Source: Janthinobacterium sp. PC23-8 (GTDB taxonomy: Bacteria > Pseudomonadota > Gammaproteobacteria > Burkholderiales > Burkholderiaceae_D). Taken from it: a stretch of 64,000 bases of DNA. A program made the position numbers and the translations under genes. The notes below the pieces were generated by a model, which had not been told where the DNA came from, searched no databases, and worked only from the letters and a program-made list of their open reading frames with translations. Below, one piece after another: positions 25,881 to 35,077 of the stretch (position 1 is its first letter; each line of letters begins with the position of its first letter). The DNA lies in assembly GCF_002250505.1 (NCBI RefSeq), contig NZ_NJGY01000002.1, positions 240,839 to 304,838 on the forward strand, written 5' to 3'.

Positions 25881-28318
25881 CGTCGTGTTCTTTCCATGGC
25901 CGGTGGCGTGGACGGCTGCAGCAACGCGCACAGCAGCAGCATATAAAACAGCAGGGCGATGCGCGGCACGTCGAGCAGGCTGTCGAACACGCCGATCACC
26001 ATGAAGCCGGCCAGCGCGGCCAGCATGGCGGCAGCGCCATCGGCGTGCGGTCCCTGCGCCGCGCACCGCAGCAGGGACGCGCAGGCCAGCGTAAACAGGC
26101 CCAGCACCGAAAGCAGGCCGAACACGCCCGATTCGACATACAAGTGCAGCCACAGGTTCTTGATATGCCAGGGCAGGTGATGGTGGTCGCTGCTGAAAAA
26201 CCAGTAATCATTGGCCTTGCTAAAGTCGCCATTGGCCAGCAGCTCTTCGCCGTCGGGCGCGCGCAGGCTGAGGTTGTCGACATCGATCAAGGCAGGTTCG
26301 GCCATACCGGCGGCCGCCAGTTCCAGTTGCACCGGTGCTCGCAACAGCCAGGCGCCGTCGCCCAGGCGGGCGCTGTCGATGCTCATCTGATAATGCTGCC
26401 ACTGCGGCTGCCACTGCGGCTGCCAGTGCGGCGCGGCGGTGGCCGGCGGCAGCAAACGCAGGGGAGCTTGCACGCAATATTGCGCGTATAGCAGTTGCCG
26501 CTGGCATAACTTCAGCTGCAGCATCGGCATGGGGCCGTGGCGGCGCACGTCGAGCGCCAGCGCGTAGCGGGTGTCGGGTTGGACGCTTACCCGCTGCAGC
26601 AGGCGCAGCAGTTCGCCATAGCCGGCGCGGTAGCCAGGACTCGACAGGCGCAGATAGCGATTACCTGCGTCGGCCTCGTCGGCATAAGCCAGGCGCGCCG
26701 GCACGTCGCCTACCGTGTTGCGCCAGAAATAGCTGGCCGGAAAAGTTCCAGTACCCATGCCGAAGGCGGTCGTGGCCCAGTCGCCCGGCATCATCGCCAG
26801 CGCGCCGCGCCAGTGGCGCAGCCGGCCTTGCCAGTCGCCGGCCGTGGTGGCGAAGCGTTCATTGGCGTAATAGCTGGCCGACACGGGGATGGCCAGCATC
26901 AGCAGCAGCCCGGCCGCCGCCGCGACGCTGAGGCTGGCGCGGCCCTTGCGCCACAAGGGCCGGTGCAGCCGGCTGTTAAGCAGCAATAGCAGCGCCATCA
27001 GCAGCACCAGCGCTGCCGGGCGCAAGGCGATGGCGCCGGCCCAGTGCCAGCCGATCCAGGCCGTATTGCACGCCATCATGGTCAACGCCATCATGGCCAG
27101 CGGCAGCCACTGGCGCCACAGGCTGAATGCTAGCAGCAGGCTCGACAGAAGGAACAGCGCATACGGGGCCTTCAACACGCCATGGACGAGCTCATTCGGC
27201 CACAGCGCCGCCAGGGTCGCCTGCGCGGCCAGCGCGCACAGCACGCTGGCCGGCGCCAGGCGCCAGGGCAGCGCTTGCGCGGCCAGCAAAAAAGCGCCCG
27301 CCAGCAGCACCATGGCGGCCAGCAAGCCGCGGTAACCGGCGGCATGAAACATCAATGCCAGCAAAGCGGCCGCGCCTGTGCCCAGCAACAGGCCGGCGGC
27401 GGCGCGGCGCATGGCGCAGGCCTGCCAGCCTTGCCGGCGCTGCCTGCCTTGCGCCAGCTGCCAGCCAGCCAGGCCGACGATGGCCGCCACGGGCAGGGCC
27501 GCATACAGCGCGCGCGAAAACGTGGCCATGGCCGCATGCAGGGCCAGCCCCAGCAGCAGCAAGGCGGCGATGGCCGGGCCGCGGGCGCGGGCGCTGGCCA
27601 GCCACAGCACCGCAAACGGCAGCGACATGGCCAGATAACCGTCGAGCGCCGCGCCGCCCGTATGCATGGCCGAAAACGGCGCCGTGATGCGGTAGTCGCT
27701 GGCCATATTGAACACACCCGGAAACACGGCCCGTTCCCACAGCGCGCACAAGGCCACCAGTCCCAGGCCGCACAGCATGCCGGGCAGCGCCAGGCGGCGC
27801 AAGCCGTCGTTGGCGCAATCGCGCAGCAGCAAGGGCAGCAACAGCATGGCCCAGCACCAGGCCTTGCCCAGGCGCACGGCATTGCAGGGACTCAGGTAAT
27901 TGTTCCAGGCGTTCAAGCCGTCAGGCGGTGTTTGCACGGACAGCAAGCCGCGCAGCAGCGCCGCCAGCGCCGCCAGGCTGACCAGGGCCAGCCACAGCCG
28001 GGCGCCCGGCGCCAGCGTCATCCTTGATGTGCCAGGGCGCCAGCGCCAGTAGCCGCAGGCCACCGTCAGCAACAGCAACAAGTCGATTTCTTCGAAAAAA
28101 AACCAGCCGGTCCACGGCGCCAGGTCCAGCACCGGCAGCATGGCGGGCAGGGCGAACAGCCACAGCGCCGGGCGCCAGCATAACAGCAAGAAATAGCATG
28201 GCAGCAGGGCGTACAGCAGCCAGACCGGCCAGCCATGGCCCAGCGGATAGTGGCCCAGCGCCCCCAGGCAGGCCAGGCCGGCGGCCAGGGCCAGCAGCCG
28301 CGCGGCAAGCATGCTCAT
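25877..28318 (-). CDS. Wzy/O-antigen ligase-like polymerase with inserted periplasmic domain
   Basis: This 813-residue protein has at least ten predicted membrane helices in residues about 1-480. A large periplasmic loop follows, and the last helices flank WHIKNLWLHLYVESGVFGLL, the conserved O-antigen ligase/polymerase block. The loop (about residues 500-700) looks like a beta-sandwich carbohydrate-binding domain, ending with LLANGDFSKANDYWFF. It probably polymerises the repeat unit or ligates the glycan at the periplasmic side of the inner membrane. It is much longer than typical Wzy proteins (about 400-450 residues) because of the loop. The start lies 3 bases after the prsT stop. Confidence 0.87.
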   Translation of the reverse strand: MSMLAARLLALAAGLACLGALGHYPLGHGWPVWLLYALLPCYFLLLCWRPALWLFALPAMLPVLDLAPWTGWFFFEEIDLLLLLTVACGYWRWRPGTSRMTLAPGARLWLALVSLAALAALLRGLLSVQTPPDGLNAWNNYLSPCNAVRLGKAWCWAMLLLPLLLRDCANDGLRRLALPGMLCGLGLVALCALWERAVFPGVFNMASDYRITAPFSAMHTGGAALDGYLAMSLPFAVLWLASARARGPAIAALLLLGLALHAAMATFSRALYAALPVAAIVGLAGWQLAQGRQRRQGWQACAMRRAAAGLLLGTGAAALLALMFHAAGYRGLLAAMVLLAGAFLLAAQALPWRLAPASVLCALAAQATLAALWPNELVHGVLKAPYALFLLSSLLLAFSLWRQWLPLAMMALTMMACNTAWIGWHWAGAIALRPAALVLLMALLLLLNSRLHRPLWRKGRASLSVAAAAGLLLMLAIPVSASYYANERFATTAGDWQGRLRHWRGALAMMPGDWATTAFGMGTGTFPASYFWRNTVGDVPARLAYADEADAGNRYLRLSSPGYRAGYGELLRLLQRVSVQPDTRYALALDVRRHGPMPMLQLKLCQRQLLYAQYCVQAPLRLLPPATAAPHWQPQWQPQWQHYQMSIDSARLGDGAWLLRAPVQLELAAAGMAEPALIDVDNLSLRAPDGEELLANGDFSKANDYWFFSSDHHHLPWHIKNLWLHLYVESGVFGLLSVLGLFTLACASLLRCAAQGPHADGAAAMLAALAGFMVIGVFDSLLDVPRIALLFYMLLLCALLQPSTPPAMERTRR
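26397..26432 (-). repeat. Three tandem 12-bp repeats within the polymerase gene
   Basis: TGCCACTGCGGC occurs twice in tandem, followed by a copy with one change. It encodes a short Gln-Pro-Gln-Trp repeat in the periplasmic loop. The unit is a multiple of three, so copy-number changes would keep the frame. Confidence 0.75.
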
Positions 28319-28321
28319 GGG

Positions 28322-31084
28322 CTAGAGCCGGGCCAGCAAGGCCTGGGCCTCGGCGCGCTGCGCAAAGTCCTTGTTGGCGGCCAGCAGTTGTTCGAGCTGT
28401 TTGCGCGCGCCCGGCTTGTCGCCGTTGCTGGCCAGCGCCGCAGCCAGGTGGTATTGTATTTCGGCAGATTGCGGCGCCAGGCTGGCGGCGCGCCGCAGCA
28501 CCTCGGTGGCGCGCTTCGTATCGCCTTGTTCGAGCGCGATCCAGCCCAGGGTATCGAGCACGGCCGGATTGTCGGGCGCCAGCTTGTGTGCTTGCTCGGC
28601 GGTGGCCAGCGCGCGGTTGTCCTTGTCTTGCTGGTAAGCCCAGGCCAGGTCATTGAGCGCCACCACATTGCCGGGGTCGCGCGCCACCACCTGCTGGTAT
28701 TGGACGATGGCGGCGCGGTAGTGTTTTGCCTTCAGCCTGGCGCCGGCCAGGTAGAGCCGCGTCGCCTTGTCGTCCGGCTGCTCCTTGAGCCAGGCCTCGA
28801 TGCGCGCGTCGGCCTGCTGCTCCATGCCGGCGGCCACGGCGGCGCGGTACAACTGCACCTGCAGCGGGCCGACCTTGCTGATCTGGAAAGCCTGTTCATA
28901 CCTTTTCAGCGCCTCGCGCGGCTGCTGTTGTTCCATCAACACATCGCCTTCGAGCTTGTAGCCGGCGGCCAGCGCCGGTTGCTGCTGCTGCACCTTGCGC
29001 GCCACGGCCAGCGCGTCGCGGGGGCGCTTGAGGTTCAGCAGCAGCGCCACTTCGACCACTTGCGCTTCGAGCAGGCCCGGATCGATCGCCTGCGCGCGCC
29101 GCACCGCCTGCAAGGCGCTGTTCGGGTCGCCCAGCGCCAGGTGCAAGCTGGAAATACGCATCTGCAAGGGTGCCGAGGTGGTTTGCAAGGTGGCCAGCTT
29201 GTTATAACTGTCGAGCGCGGCGCGCGCCTCGCCGGCGCTGTACTCGACCTGCGCGCGCAGGGCCAGCGCATCGGTATCGGCCGGTTGAACCGCCTGCAAG
29301 CTGCGCGTCAGCGCCAGCGCCTTGTCGGTGGCGCCGGTTTTCAGGTAAAAATTGCTGAGCAGCAAGGCCGGCGCGACGGCGTCAGGCTGGTCGGCATGGG
29401 CTTTTTCCAGCCAGCGCTGCGCTTCGTCGAGCTTGCCTTGCGAGGCGGCCAGCTTGGCCAGCGCGGCGGCGATATCGGGATTTTTCTTGTCTTTGGCCAG
29501 GGCCGCCTCGTAACGCTGCTTTGCGCGTTCCGGTTTTTTCTCGGCCACGTCGATCTGCGCCAGGTTAGTCAAGGCTGGCAGGTAGCGCCCGTCGATGGCC
29601 AGCGCCTGCTCGAAGCTGGCGCGCGCGGCGCGCAGATCGTTCAGGGCTAGGTAGACGCCGCCTTTCAGGTTCAGCACCAGCGGATTGCTGCCATGCTGTT
29701 TTTCCATCGCCTGCACGGCGGCCAGGGCCCTGGCGTTATCCTTGTTGCGCAGCAAAGTCATCACCAGCATGGTGCCGGCCTGCGGCGTTTTGTCGTCGAG
29801 CAGGCTGGCGCGCTCCAGTTCGCTGATGGCGCGCGCGCTTTCGCCCTGGCCCAGGCGGCTCACCCCCAGCGCCGCATGCAGCCTGGCCGTGTCGGGCGCC
29901 AGCAGGCTGGCTTTTTCAAAGTAGCCGCTGGCCTTGTCATAGTGGCGCGCGCGCAAATGCGCTTCGCCCACCAGCGACAGCAGTTCCACATCGTCAGGAA
30001 AGGCCACCAGCAACGGTTGCAGCAGGTCGATCGCCGCATCGGTGTTGCCACGCCCCATTTCGATCGAGGCCATCATCTTGGTCGCATACAGGTGCCTGGG
30101 ATGGGCCGCCAGAAACGGTTGCAAGTAATGCTCCGCCGGTTGCGGCGCACCGAGCGCCAGTTGCACGGCGCCCGCCAGCAGCAGCGCCGGCATGTGTTCG
30201 GGCGCGGCCTTGAGCACCAGTTGCAGGTTTTCCAGCGCCGCCTTGAATTTACCCTGGCGAAAATCGAGCAAGGCCTGCGCCTGCAGCACGCCAAGATTAC
30301 CCGGCGCACGCTTGCGCGCGCCGGCCAGTTGCGCGGCCGCATCGGTGAACCTGTTTTCCGTGATATCGAGGTTGGCCAGGTCGATGCGCGCCTGCACCTG
30401 GTCGGGCTTGAGCTTGAGTATCTGCTGATAGGCTTGCCTTGCCGCGCCATTATTTCCCTGCAAGCGCTGCACGTCGCCCTGCAGGCGCAGTGCCTCCAGG
30501 TTGTCCGGGCTGCCCTTCAATGCTTGCTCGATCAGCAATTGCGCCGCCGCGATCTGGCCCTCGAGCGCGGCCAGCCGGGCCAGGCCCAGCAGCGCCCCGG
30601 CCTGGTCCGGCTGGCGTTGCTGCATTCCGGCAAACAGCACGCGCGCCTCGTCGCGGCGTCCCAGGGCCAGCAGGGCGTCGCCGCGCAGGGCCAGCACGGA
30701 CGCAGGCTGGGCTTGATCGCCGGGCAGCTCTTTGAGCACCCGCTCGAACTGGCCCACCATCAGCCAGGCTTTGCCCAGCAGCGGCAGCACCTCGGCCGGT
30801 TTGGCGCCCAGGGTCTGTGCCTTGAGCAATTCTTTTTCCGCCGACAGGGCGTCGCCCGTATCGAGATAGATGCTGCCAAGCAGCAAACGCGCCTGGGCAT
30901 TGTCCGCTTCCTTTTGCAGCAGGTTTTTCAACTGGATGATGGCGGCGCGCGGTTCGCCTTTTTGCTGGTAGAGCCTGGCGTCGGCCAGCAGGCTCGCGCT
31001 GCTCTGGCCGCCGTTGCAGGCGAACAACAGTGCTGAGCTCAGCGACAGCGCGGCGAGACGGATCACGGGATGGGGGTGGCGCAT
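28322..31084 (-). CDS. prsT: XrtA/PEP-CTERM system TPR-repeat lipoprotein PrsT
   Basis: This 920-residue protein is almost entirely tetratricopeptide repeats after a lipoprotein signal with lipobox LLFACN. The length and repeated alanine/leucine-rich helix pairs match the TIGR02917 family, which is found with exosortase A loci. It is predicted to be a periplasmic scaffold that assembles the polysaccharide export and PEP-CTERM processing machinery; no enzymatic motif is seen. The start ATG has a GGAGAAT ribosome site; an open frame further upstream lacks a signal peptide. It leads a three-gene unit with the polymerase and protease. Confidence 0.92.
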   Translation of the reverse strand: MRHPHPVIRLAALSLSSALLFACNGGQSSASLLADARLYQQKGEPRAAIIQLKNLLQKEADNAQARLLLGSIYLDTGDALSAEKELLKAQTLGAKPAEVLPLLGKAWLMVGQFERVLKELPGDQAQPASVLALRGDALLALGRRDEARVLFAGMQQRQPDQAGALLGLARLAALEGQIAAAQLLIEQALKGSPDNLEALRLQGDVQRLQGNNGAARQAYQQILKLKPDQVQARIDLANLDITENRFTDAAAQLAGARKRAPGNLGVLQAQALLDFRQGKFKAALENLQLVLKAAPEHMPALLLAGAVQLALGAPQPAEHYLQPFLAAHPRHLYATKMMASIEMGRGNTDAAIDLLQPLLVAFPDDVELLSLVGEAHLRARHYDKASGYFEKASLLAPDTARLHAALGVSRLGQGESARAISELERASLLDDKTPQAGTMLVMTLLRNKDNARALAAVQAMEKQHGSNPLVLNLKGGVYLALNDLRAARASFEQALAIDGRYLPALTNLAQIDVAEKKPERAKQRYEAALAKDKKNPDIAAALAKLAASQGKLDEAQRWLEKAHADQPDAVAPALLLSNFYLKTGATDKALALTRSLQAVQPADTDALALRAQVEYSAGEARAALDSYNKLATLQTTSAPLQMRISSLHLALGDPNSALQAVRRAQAIDPGLLEAQVVEVALLLNLKRPRDALAVARKVQQQQPALAAGYKLEGDVLMEQQQPREALKRYEQAFQISKVGPLQVQLYRAAVAAGMEQQADARIEAWLKEQPDDKATRLYLAGARLKAKHYRAAIVQYQQVVARDPGNVVALNDLAWAYQQDKDNRALATAEQAHKLAPDNPAVLDTLGWIALEQGDTKRATEVLRRAASLAPQSAEIQYHLAAALASNGDKPGARKQLEQLLAANKDFAQRAEAQALLARL

Positions 31085-31173
31085 GGAATTCTCCGGTAGC
31101 GGCGTTGGCAGGGAAGGGCACAGCACAGGGTAGGAAAGTTGGAGGTGCAGCCTGTTGATGAGGCTCAACACGC

Positions 31174-31189
31174 TGGCGATTGCATGGCT
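31174..31189 (+). promoter_or_regulatory. Weak sigma-54-like promoter upstream of tviB
   Basis: TGGCGA and TGGCT are spaced so that GG and GC are 10 bases apart, as required for sigma-54. Only part of the consensus is matched. Sigma-54 control is known for PEP-CTERM systems with PrsK/PrsR, which makes the match worth recording. Confidence 0.25.
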
Positions 31190-31190
31190 T

Positions 31191-31235
31191 GGCGCCGCTC
31201 CGGCGCCCGCCATTCTTGTTCCTGCTCAAGAATGG
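31191..31235. promoter_or_regulatory. Two adjacent inverted repeats between prsT and tviB
   Basis: GGCGCC-N5-GGCGCC is followed by a perfect 9-base inverted repeat, CCATTCTTG-N8-CAAGAATGG (31210-31235). They sit in the divergent promoter region and could be a regulator site or a leader hairpin of tviB. Confidence 0.45.
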
Positions 31236-31302
31236 TGCTGGATGCAACCGTAGAATTTCCAGACGGCGGCAGACTGGCCGGCAACCAGATGGAGCGAGAA
31301 CC

Positions 31303-32595
31303 ATGAACAAGGATGCAGGCGTGGTGGCGGTGGTAGGACTCGGTTATGTGGGATTGCAACTGGCGGTGGCGTTTGGCGCGCACCAGCGCACCATCGGCTT
31401 TGATTTGTCGGCCCGCAAGGTGGCCAGCTACCGCGAGGGGGTGGACCCGACCGGTGAAGTGAGCACGGAGCAATTGCGTGCGGCGCAGTGGCTCAGCGTC
31501 AGCTGCGATCCTGCCGAGCTGCAACTGGCCGACTTCATCATCATCGCCGTGCCCACGCCCGTCGACAGCGCACACAATCCCGATTTTACGGCCCTGGCCG
31601 GCGCCAGCGCCACCGCCGGTCGCCATATGAAACGCGGCGCGATCGTCGTGTTCGAGTCGACTGTCTACCCGGGCGCCACCGAAGAAATCTGCATTCCGCT
31701 GCTGGAACAGCATTCCGGCCTGCGCTGGAAGGACGATTTCCATGTGGGTTTTTCGCCCGAGCGCATCAATCCGGGCGACAAGTCGCATACCCTGGCAAGC
31801 ATCCGCAAGGTGGTCTCCGGCGACGACGCGGCCACCCTGGACCAGGTGGCGCGCCTGTATGAAGGCGTGGTCGAGGCCGGCGTGCACCGGGCCTCGAGCA
31901 TCCGCGTGGCCGAGGCCGCCAAGGTGATCGAGAACACCCAGCGCGACCTGAACATTGCGCTGATGAACGAACTGGCCATCATCTTCGACCGCATCGGCAT
32001 CGATACTCTGGAAGTGCTGCAGGCGGCCGGCACCAAATGGAATTTTTTGCCCTTCCGGCCCGGCCTGGTCGGCGGCCACTGCATCGGCGTCGATCCGTAT
32101 TACCTGACGCACAAGGCCGAAATGCTGGGCTACCACCCCCATGTGATACTGGCCGGTCGCCGCATCAACGATGGCATGGCCAAGTTCGTGGCCGAAAAAA
32201 CCATCAAGGAAATGGTGCGCGCCGGCTTCAAGCTCAAGGGCTCGCATGTCAATGTGCTGGGCCTGACCTTCAAGGAAAATTGCCCCGACCTGCGCAACTC
32301 CAAGGTGGTCGACATGATCCATGAGCTGCAAAGCTACGGCGTGCAAGTCCATGTACACGACCCGGTGGCCGACGGGCGCGAGGCGCTGGAAGAATACGGC
32401 CTGGAACTGATGAGCTGGGAACAGTTGCCGCAGGCCGAGGCCATCATCAGCGCCGTGTCGCACCAGACGCTGCTGGCGCGGCCGCTGGCCGATTTCCGCT
32501 CCAAGGTGGTCGATAATGGTTGCTTTATCGATATCAAGTCGCATTTCGATCCGCTCAAGCTGACCGAGGATGGCTTGCATGTATGGCGGCTGTAA
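31303..32595 (+). CDS. tviB: UDP-N-acetylhexosamine 6-dehydrogenase (TviB/VipA type)
   Basis: This 430-residue UDP-sugar dehydrogenase oxidises C6 of a UDP-N-acetylhexosamine with two NAD+. The NAD site is [13 protein letters not shown] near the N-terminus; [11 protein letters not shown] and [12 protein letters not shown] are typical of the TviB group. The catalytic Cys lies in [12 protein letters not shown], and the C-terminal UDP domain contains [13 protein letters not shown]. The ATG has a GGAGCGAG ribosome site; longer upstream starts lie in the inverted-repeat region. With the epimerase gene that overlaps its stop by one base it makes UDP-GlcNAcA and UDP-GalNAcA for the polymer. Confidence 0.92.
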   Translation: MNKDAGVVAVVGLGYVGLQLAVAFGAHQRTIGFDLSARKVASYREGVDPTGEVSTEQLRAAQWLSVSCDPAELQLADFIIIAVPTPVDSAHNPDFTALAGASATAGRHMKRGAIVVFESTVYPGATEEICIPLLEQHSGLRWKDDFHVGFSPERINPGDKSHTLASIRKVVSGDDAATLDQVARLYEGVVEAGVHRASSIRVAEAAKVIENTQRDLNIALMNELAIIFDRIGIDTLEVLQAAGTKWNFLPFRPGLVGGHCIGVDPYYLTHKAEMLGYHPHVILAGRRINDGMAKFVAEKTIKEMVRAGFKLKGSHVNVLGLTFKENCPDLRNSKVVDMIHELQSYGVQVHVHDPVADGREALEEYGLELMSWEQLPQAEAIISAVSHQTLLARPLADFRSKVVDNGCFIDIKSHFDPLKLTEDGLHVWRL

Positions 32596-33659
32596 TGTCG
32601 GCCAGCGATGTGTATGAGCAGGCCTGTGCGCAGTTGCGACAGGCGCCACGGCGCTGGCTGGTGACGGGCGCGGCCGGCTTTATCGGCTCGCACCTGGTCG
32701 AGACCCTGCTGGAACTGGGCCAGACGGTGCGCGGCCTGGACAATTTCAGTACCGGCCACCGGCGCAACCTGGCGCAGGTGCAGGACAGCGTCGGCGAGCA
32801 GGCCTGGCGGCGTTTTACCCTGGTCGAAGGCGATATCCGCGATGCGCAAGCGTGTGCGCGCGCCTGCGCCGGCGTCGATATTGTGCTGCACCAGGCGGCG
32901 CTCGGTTCGGTGCCACGCTCGCTGCGCGAGCCGCAGCTCTACCATGACGTCAACCTGGGCGGCTTTTTGTGCATGCTCGATGCGGCACGCGCGGCCGGCG
33001 TCGGGCGTTTCGTGTATGCCTCGTCGAGCGCCATCTATGGCAGCCACCCGGGCTTGCCGAAGGTGGAAGAGCATATCGGCGAGCCGCTGTCGCCATATGC
33101 ACTGAGCAAATATGCCAACGAACTGTATGCGCGGCTGTACGGCCGCTGCTACGGCAGCGAGGCGGTGGGCCTGCGTTACTTCAATGTCTTCGGCCCGCGC
33201 CAGGATCCGCTGGGCGCCTATGCCGCCGTGATCCCGCGCTGGCTGGCCGCCATGCTGGCCGGCGAAACCGTGCGCATCAATGGCGACGGCAGCACCAGCC
33301 GCGACTTCTGCTATGTCGCCAATGCCGTGCAAGCCAATCTGCTGGCCGCCACCACCACTGATCGGCAAGCCGTCAACGAGGTCTTCAACGTCGCCGTCAG
33401 CGGGCGCACCAGCCTGCTGCAACTGCATGGCGCCATGCAAGCGCTACTGCTGGAAGCGCGGCCCGGCCTGCACTGCCAAACGCCGCTGCATGGCGATTTT
33501 CGTGACGGCGACGTGCGCCATTCTCAGGCCGATATCAGCCGCGCCGCTCGCCTGCTGGGCTACGCTCCCACGCACGACCTGCGCCAGGGCTTGCGGCAGA
33601 CGGTGGTCTGGTATGCGGCGCAGGAGCTTGCCGCTGCGACAGGTGGCCTGGCGTCCTAA
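32595..33659 (+). CDS. tviC: UDP-N-acetylglucosaminuronate 4-epimerase (TviC/VipB type)
   Basis: This 354-residue extended SDR epimerase has the NAD-binding motif [14 protein letters not shown], the catalytic serine block YASSSAIYG and YALSKYANE with the Tyr-x3-Lys pair. [17 protein letters not shown] residues ([15 protein letters not shown]) and [16 protein letters not shown] are characteristic of the TviC/WbpP branch acting on N-acetylated sugars. The ATG overlaps the tviB stop as TAATG; an ATG 12 bases upstream is a possible alternative. The stop overlaps the convergent spoVR gene. Confidence 0.9.
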   Translation: MSASDVYEQACAQLRQAPRRWLVTGAAGFIGSHLVETLLELGQTVRGLDNFSTGHRRNLAQVQDSVGEQAWRRFTLVEGDIRDAQACARACAGVDIVLHQAALGSVPRSLREPQLYHDVNLGGFLCMLDAARAAGVGRFVYASSSAIYGSHPGLPKVEEHIGEPLSPYALSKYANELYARLYGRCYGSEAVGLRYFNVFGPRQDPLGAYAAVIPRWLAAMLAGETVRINGDGSTSRDFCYVANAVQANLLAATTTDRQAVNEVFNVAVSGRTSLLQLHGAMQALLLEARPGLHCQTPLHGDFRDGDVRHSQADISRAARLLGYAPTHDLRQGLRQTVVWYAAQELAAATGGLAS

Positions 33660-35077
33660 CGCGGCAGCGGCGCTGCGCCGCGACTGGCAATGCCGTCTGA
33701 CTTGCCTTGCAATACGCGCGGCGTGCCGCGAAAGTCTGCCGTGTGCAAGGTGACGGGCCGGCGCCAGACCCTTGTGATATAGCCCAACACCTGTTCCGCC
33801 TGTTCCAGCGCCAGACCGCGGCCATCGCGCTGGTGGTCGTGTCGCAGCACCAGGCTGCCGTCGTCATTGAGCAGGGTTGCGGCGATGCACGGCGCGCCAT
33901 AATGGTATTTGGGCGCCAGGATCGCCTCGCGGATCGCATGCAGGTCGCGGCTAGCCAGCCGGGTTTCGCCATCGTGGCGGCTTTCATGCACAAACAGGCC
34001 CAGGCTGTCGGCCAAGGGCGCGTCGAGGTGGTTGCGGACAAAGCTGAAATCGTCGTCGTCGCGGCAGATGCGGCGCGCGCGGTCCAGTCCGTGTTGCGCG
34101 ATGATCTGTTCCCAGATGGCAAAGCCCAGGTGATAGGGATTGATCGTCAGCGCCGCCTGTCGCTCGCCCGCATGGGGACGCACGACGTCCGAATGCGACT
34201 TGAGTGCCGCCAGGTATAGTTGTGGCGGTAAAAAATCTGCTTCGCGCAGCAGTCGCGCATGCCAGTACGAGGCCCAGCCTTCGTTCATGATCTGGCAGGC
34301 AAACACGGGATAGAAATAGAACGACTCTTCGCGCACGGCCAGGAAGATATCGCGTTCCCAGTCTTCCAGTTCGGGCGCGTATTGCGCGATAAACCACAGC
34401 AGGTCGTATTCCGGGTAAGGCGGCGTCAATGGCCGATCAGGCAGAGCTGCGGGTGGTTCATGTTCGCCCGGCAATTGCCGGTAGCGCGCGGAAAACGGGC
34501 CGGTAATGGTTTTTCCAGGCGCAGGCACGGTTGCGGGCGCATACGGCAGGCGATACAGCTCGCCATGGATATCGACATGTTGCTCCAGCGCCAGCGCCGC
34601 GTCCAGCACGGCCTCCACCTTGTCCTGTCCATGGGTGTGCCATGCCGCATCGATGCGTTGCGCGCGTGCCGCGCTGTCTTCCAGGATGCGCTTGCCGGTC
34701 ATGGCACCAAAGCGCGCAAACAGGGCGTTGCGCCTGGCAAAGTCGGCGTGTCCCAGCACATGGGCCGTGACCAGGGTGTTTTCTGCCAGGGTATTGTCCT
34801 GCGCCAGATAGGCGTGGCAGGGGTCGCCCGGGAACATGACTTCGAAGATATGCGAGTGGCCCATCTTGCGCTGCATTAGCTGGTGGATGTAGCGCACGCC
34901 GAAGGACCAGTGGCGCATGCGCACCGGCAAACCGTAGATGGCGATCTCGGCCAGGAAACTGTTGGGCACCAGTTCGAAGTCGACCGGGTCGAACTCCAGC
35001 CCCAGTTGCAGGGCCAGCGCTTCGATGCGTGTGGCGTGGCTGGCCAGCAGCGCGGCATCCGCAGGCCCGGCATTCAT
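33656..35077 (-). CDS. SpoVR family protein (YcgB-like)
   Basis: This 473-residue protein is of the SpoVR/YcgB family. Typical blocks are the N-terminal [25 protein letters not shown] and, in the middle, [16 protein letters not shown], with an acidic/His pattern and a conserved C-terminal [12 protein letters not shown]. The biochemical role is unknown; in many Proteobacteria the gene forms a stress-response unit with prkA and yeaH, and this is seen here. It is the last gene, its start overlapping the yeaH stop as ATGA. Confidence 0.93.
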   Translation of the reverse strand: MNAGPADAALLASHATRIEALALQLGLEFDPVDFELVPNSFLAEIAIYGLPVRMRHWSFGVRYIHQLMQRKMGHSHIFEVMFPGDPCHAYLAQDNTLAENTLVTAHVLGHADFARRNALFARFGAMTGKRILEDSAARAQRIDAAWHTHGQDKVEAVLDAALALEQHVDIHGELYRLPYAPATVPAPGKTITGPFSARYRQLPGEHEPPAALPDRPLTPPYPEYDLLWFIAQYAPELEDWERDIFLAVREESFYFYPVFACQIMNEGWASYWHARLLREADFLPPQLYLAALKSHSDVVRPHAGERQAALTINPYHLGFAIWEQIIAQHGLDRARRICRDDDDFSFVRNHLDAPLADSLGLFVHESRHDGETRLASRDLHAIREAILAPKYHYGAPCIAATLLNDDGSLVLRHDHQRDGRGLALEQAEQVLGYITRVWRRPVTLHTADFRGTPRVLQGKSDGIASRGAAPLPR

